From DATBAK01 sp036787815 (lineage in GTDB: Bacteria > Actinomycetota > Acidimicrobiia > IMCC26256 > PALSA-610), in contig DAIQOP010000052.1 of assembly GCA_036787815.1 (NCBI GenBank), positions 1 to 18,167 on the forward strand: 18,167 bases of DNA, in the 5' to 3' direction. The notes beneath the pieces were generated by a model. The model searched no databases and was not told the DNA's origin. It worked only from the letters and a program-made list of their open reading frames with translations. Positions 15,375-18,167 of this stretch are shown in pieces. The translations under genes and the position numbers were made by a program. Within the stretch, counting starts at the first letter, position 1. Each line of letters starts with the position of its first letter.

Positions 15375-16561
15375 TGGCGGACAAGGACGCAGCAAAGGGC
15401 GGCATCGGAGCCGCTCCGGAGGTCGCCGCCGCAGTCGACGTCGACGAGATCGGCGTCGGCATGCTCGGCTACGCGTTCATGGGAAAGGCGCACACGAACG
15501 CGTACCGGACACTGGCGTACATGACGTGGCCGCCGCCCCTCGTGCCGAAGCTCGTTTCGGTCGCCGGACGGAATGCGGACGCGGTCGAAGCCGCAGCACG
15601 GCGCTTCGGCTACGAGAGCTGGACCACGGACTGGCGCGAGCTCGTCGCCGACCCGAGCATCGGCCTGTTCGACAACGGCGGCCCGAACAACATGCACGCG
15701 GAGCCGACGATCGCGGCGGCCCGGAACGGAAAGCACGTCCTCTGCGAGAAGCCGCTCGGCCGCACGGCGGACGAGAGCTTCCAGATCTGGCAGGAGGTGG
15801 CGGCCACAGGCGTGAAGCACATGTGCGCCTTCAACTACCGCTTCGTGCCGGCGATACGCATGGCGCGCGAGATGATCGAGGCGGGCGAGCTCGGAGAGAT
15901 CCGGCACTTCCGCGGCCGCTACCTGCAGGACTGGGGCGACGACGCGACGCTCGACACCTGGCGTTTCCACTCCGACGAGGCCGGCTCGGGCTCGCTCGGC
16001 GACCTCGGCGCGCACGTCATCGACCTGGCCCGCTTCCTCGTGGGCGAGATCGCCTCCGTCGCGTCGGTCACGCGCACGTTCATCCCCGAACGGCAGGTGG
16101 ACGATGCGGTCGAGGCCGCCGCCGAGTTCGAAGCCGGTGCGGTCGGCACGATCGAGGCGACGAGGTTCGCGCTCGGACATCGCAACGGCCTGCAGTGGGA
16201 GATCAACGGCAGCAAGGCGTCGCTCGCGTTCGACCTCGAACGCCTCAACGAGCTCCAGCTCTACCGTGCCGACGGCGACAGGGCGCCCGGGTTCAAGACC
16301 GTGCTCGTCTCCGAGCCCGACATGCCCTTCTGGTCGTGGTGGTGGCCGCCGGGCCACATGATCGGCTGGGAGCACACCTTCGTCCACGAGATCCACCACC
16401 TCTTGACCGCGATCGTCGAGGACGCCGATGTCGCTCCGTACGGCGCGACGTTCGAGGACGGCTACCGCGCCGCCGAGGTGTGCGACGCGATCGTCCGCTC
16501 CGCCGGGTCCGGCGAGCGGGCGAAGGTCTCGTACCGGACATCGGTGAAGGCGGGTGCGTGA
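15374..16561 (+). CDS. Gfo/Idh/MocA-family sugar dehydrogenase (canonical EKP)
   Basis: A 395-residue NAD(P)-dependent dehydrogenase. After an Ala/Asp-rich N-terminal extension (1-24) comes the Rossmann turn VGMLGYAFMGKAH (28-40), then the family motif CEKP with Lys126 as the expected catalytic lysine. The C-terminal domain has LGDLGAHVIDL with His214. Members oxidise a sugar or polyol hydroxyl; the DgpA-like and YcjS-like ones oxidise C3 of glycosides. The ATG at 15374 has AAGGAG at proper spacing and overlaps the previous stop by one base; a GTG three bases earlier is possible. It is coupled to the second TIM barrel, a pairing usual for oxidation of a glycoside to a keto form and its onward conversion. 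The exact substrate is unknown. Confidence 0.9.
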   Translation: MADKDAAKGGIGAAPEVAAAVDVDEIGVGMLGYAFMGKAHTNAYRTLAYMTWPPPLVPKLVSVAGRNADAVEAAARRFGYESWTTDWRELVADPSIGLFDNGGPNNMHAEPTIAAARNGKHVLCEKPLGRTADESFQIWQEVAATGVKHMCAFNYRFVPAIRMAREMIEAGELGEIRHFRGRYLQDWGDDATLDTWRFHSDEAGSGSLGDLGAHVIDLARFLVGEIASVASVTRTFIPERQVDDAVEAAAEFEAGAVGTIEATRFALGHRNGLQWEINGSKASLAFDLERLNELQLYRADGDRAPGFKTVLVSEPDMPFWSWWWPPGHMIGWEHTFVHEIHHLLTAIVEDADVAPYGATFEDGYRAAEVCDAIVRSAGSGERAKVSYRTSVKAGA

Positions 16562-16562
16562 G

Positions 16563-17690
16563 ATGGCTGCCCGTCGCGTGAACGTCGCCATCGTGGGGCT
16601 CGGCTTCGGCGCCGAGTTCATCCCGATCTACCAGCGGCATCCGGGTGCGAACCTCGTGGCGATCTGCCGGCGCAACCGGAAAGGTCTCAACGACGTCGGT
16701 GACGCCTTCGGCGTCGAGCGCCGCTACACCGACTACGCGAAGCTGCTGAAAGACCCGGAGATCGACGCGGTGCACATCAACTCGCCGATCCCCGACCACG
16801 CCTCGATGACGATCGCCGCTCTCGAGGCCGGCAAGCACGTCGCCTGCACGGTCCCGATGGCGACGAGCATCGCCGACTGCAGGGCGATCGTCGATCTCGC
16901 TCGGAGGACCGGGCTCCGGTACATGATGATGGAGACTGTCGTCTACGGCCGAGAGTTCCTCTGGCTCAAGCAGCTGTACGACGACGGTGAGCTCGGGAAG
17001 CTGCAGTTCCTCCAGGCGAGCCATCAGCAGGACATGGACGGTTGGCCGAACTACTGGCCCGGACTGCCGCCGATGTGGTACGCGACTCACTGCGTCGGCC
17101 CGATGCTCGCGCTGACGGACGCCTCGGCGGAGTACGTCTCCTGCTTCGGGTCGGGGACGATCCGGAAGAAGCTGGCGGAGAAGTACGGCTCGCCGTTCGC
17201 GGTCGAGAGCGCGCAGGTCAAGCTCAAGGACTCCGACCTCGCGGTGCGGATCTACCGCTCCCTCTTCGACACGGCGCGGCAGTACCGTGAGAGCATCGAC
17301 GTGTACGGCTCGAAGAAGTCGTTCGAGTGGACGCTCGTCGAGGGAGAGAAGCACGTGCTCCATACGGCGAAGCTGCCGGAGCCCGAGATACCGACGCGGG
17401 TCAAGGCGCCCGACTTCGCCGCTCGCCTTCCCGCCCCGATCCGGCGCTTCACGACGAAGGGCGTCTACGACCTCGCGAAGCAAACGCATCTGAGCTTCAC
17501 GCAGGGCGCAGGCCACGGCGGCTCGCATCCCCACCTCGTTCACGAGTTCGTCTCGGCTCTGCTCGAGGACAGGGAGCCGTTCCCGAACGCGCGCCGCTCG
17601 GCGAACTGGACCTGTGTCGGGCTCTGCGCGCACGAGTCGGCGCTGAAGGGAGGCCGGATCGTGAGACTGCCGACGTTCACGCTCGCGTGA
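16563..17690 (+). CDS. Gfo/Idh/MocA-family protein lacking the EKP lysine
   Basis: A 375-residue protein with the Rossmann motif VAIVGLGFGAEF (8-19) and the Gfo/Idh/MocA C-terminal fold (YATHCVGP near 173-180; GAGHGGSHPHLVHEF near the C-terminus). Where the family normally has E-K-P, this one has CTVPMA with Thr96-Val97-Pro98, so the usual catalytic lysine is missing. The rest of the fold is well conserved and rich in His and Tyr, which suggests a distinct active subfamily using another base or a different reaction, not a dead gene. The ATG at 16563 lies one base after the upstream stop; a GTG at 16554 is an alternative. As the last enzyme of the operon it may act on the product of the other three. 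Confidence 0.87.
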   Translation: MAARRVNVAIVGLGFGAEFIPIYQRHPGANLVAICRRNRKGLNDVGDAFGVERRYTDYAKLLKDPEIDAVHINSPIPDHASMTIAALEAGKHVACTVPMATSIADCRAIVDLARRTGLRYMMMETVVYGREFLWLKQLYDDGELGKLQFLQASHQQDMDGWPNYWPGLPPMWYATHCVGPMLALTDASAEYVSCFGSGTIRKKLAEKYGSPFAVESAQVKLKDSDLAVRIYRSLFDTARQYRESIDVYGSKKSFEWTLVEGEKHVLHTAKLPEPEIPTRVKAPDFAARLPAPIRRFTTKGVYDLAKQTHLSFTQGAGHGGSHPHLVHEFVSALLEDREPFPNARRSANWTCVGLCAHESALKGGRIVRLPTFTLA

Positions 17691-17724
17691 GCGCGCCGAC
17701 GCACCGGCCGCGCATGCTGTCGTA

Positions 17725-18087
17725 GTGAGACGCAAGGTCACGGCGATCCCGGCTGCGGTGCTCGCTGCCGCGCTCCTCGCAGCGTGCGGTTCCACGCAGT
17801 CGCAGCCAAAGGTGTACACGAGCCCTGCAGCACCGGGCTACGTCATGCCGGCGGGTCAGCACTTCCAGGGGCGCGGCTCGAAAACCCTCGGCACGATCGT
17901 CGTGCACAAGCTCTCAAAGCTCCAGTGGGCGTCCGACGGCGTCGTGTTTCAGCTCCGGGACGCAGCACAGCGAATCAAGGTGCGGACCCAGGAGCACGCC
18001 GGCACGCTCACGCTGAGGCCGGGCACCTACAAGAAGGTCGAGGTGCTCGCCTTCGGCAACTGGCTGATCACGATCACTCCCGGCTGA
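17725..18087 (+). CDS. Small lipoprotein of unknown function
   Basis: A 120-residue protein with a lipoprotein signal: basic start, hydrophobic stretch and lipobox LAAC with Cys21 as the lipidated residue. The mature part of about 100 residues looks rich in beta strands, with alternating polar and hydrophobic residues (TLTLRPGTYKKVEVLAFGNWLITI), and has no further membrane segment. I do not recognise a family. The start is a GTG at 17725 without a strong ribosome site. It lies 34 bases after the dehydrogenase gene on the same strand. It could be the tail of that operon, but its lack of an obvious link to catabolism leaves this open. Confidence 0.65.
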   Translation: MRRKVTAIPAAVLAAALLAACGSTQSQPKVYTSPAAPGYVMPAGQHFQGRGSKTLGTIVVHKLSKLQWASDGVVFQLRDAAQRIKVRTQEHAGTLTLRPGTYKKVEVLAFGNWLITITPG

Positions 18088-18167
18088 CGCGGACGCGGGA
18101 GACGCTGCCGGCCGGGCACGAGCAGCGCAACGTGGTAGAGGCCTGTGTGCCCCGTATCCGGGCGCGC
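18027..18167 (-). pseudogene. Fragment of a glyoxalase/VOC-family gene (likely truncated)
   Basis: Read on the minus strand from the right edge, positions 18167-18108 encode GHTGLYHVALLVPGR and a few residues before it. This closely matches the conserved strand TGLYH(F/V)A(L/I)L(L/V)P(S/G)R in the first module of CatE/YwbC-like VOC proteins. After that the similarity ends abruptly: the frame runs through unrelated basic residues to TAG at 18027-18029, overlapping the lipoprotein gene's end. An intact protein would continue for well over 100 residues. The rest of the gene lies outside the window, so this call rests on about 17 residues. Confidence 0.4.

Noticed and set aside
17691..17724. Possible terminator between the dehydrogenase and lipoprotein genes
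   Set aside because: Only a weak, bulged GC-rich pairing is visible and there is no T-run, so I do not call a terminator.
1..18167. CRISPR arrays, insertion sequences, tRNA or rRNA genes, attachment sites
   Set aside because: I saw no regularly spaced repeats, transposase or integrase motifs, terminal inverted repeats or tRNA-like clover-leaf sequence anywhere in the window.

Overview
The window is about 18 kb of high-GC DNA (roughly two thirds G+C by eye). It is packed with short-gap, overlapping genes and has no mobile element, CRISPR array, tRNA or rRNA that I can see. The high GC, the mix of GTG and ATG starts and the gene families suggest a soil-type actinobacterium, possibly of the Thermoleophilia (Gaiellales/Solirubrobacterales). 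That placement is inference; the window holds no phylogenetic marker.

Layout. (1) Positions 1-93 are the 3' end of an unidentified plus-strand gene. It is followed by a perfect 15-bp hairpin that separates it from a convergent minus-strand gene set. (2) From 7231 down to 160 the minus strand carries eight closely spaced genes: FAD subunit, [2Fe-2S] subunit, and a molybdopterin subunit split into two proteins, making a xanthine dehydrogenase/aldehyde oxidase-type hydroxylase; then an EthD-like protein, a MoxR AAA ATPase, a CoxE-like VWA protein and an amidohydrolase. Stops and starts touch or overlap at most junctions. (3) From 10976 down to 7307, on the same strand and upstream, lie a periplasmic substrate-binding protein, two Liv-type ABC ATPases and an exported DsbA-like thiol oxidoreductase. 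(4) Across a 260-bp divergent regulatory gap, the plus strand from 11237 carries the two Liv-type permeases. They run directly into two TIM-barrel sugar isomerase/epimerases and two Gfo/Idh/MocA dehydrogenases. (5) The right end holds a small orphan lipoprotein gene and what looks like a decayed fragment of a glyoxalase/VOC gene.

How it may work together (inference). The transporter is split between the two divergent operons, so both are probably switched on by one signal. The imported compound is unlikely to be an ordinary branched-chain amino acid, because the permease operon carries sugar oxidation and isomerisation enzymes and the other operon carries a molybdenum hydroxylase with CoxD/CoxE-type maturation factors and an amidohydrolase. 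A catabolic locus for a glycoside, or for a carbohydrate-linked aromatic or heterocyclic compound, fits best: the Gfo/Idh/MocA plus TIM-barrel pairs act on the sugar, and the hydroxylase plus amidohydrolase act on the other part. No regulator, XdhC-like factor or glycosidase is visible inside the window.
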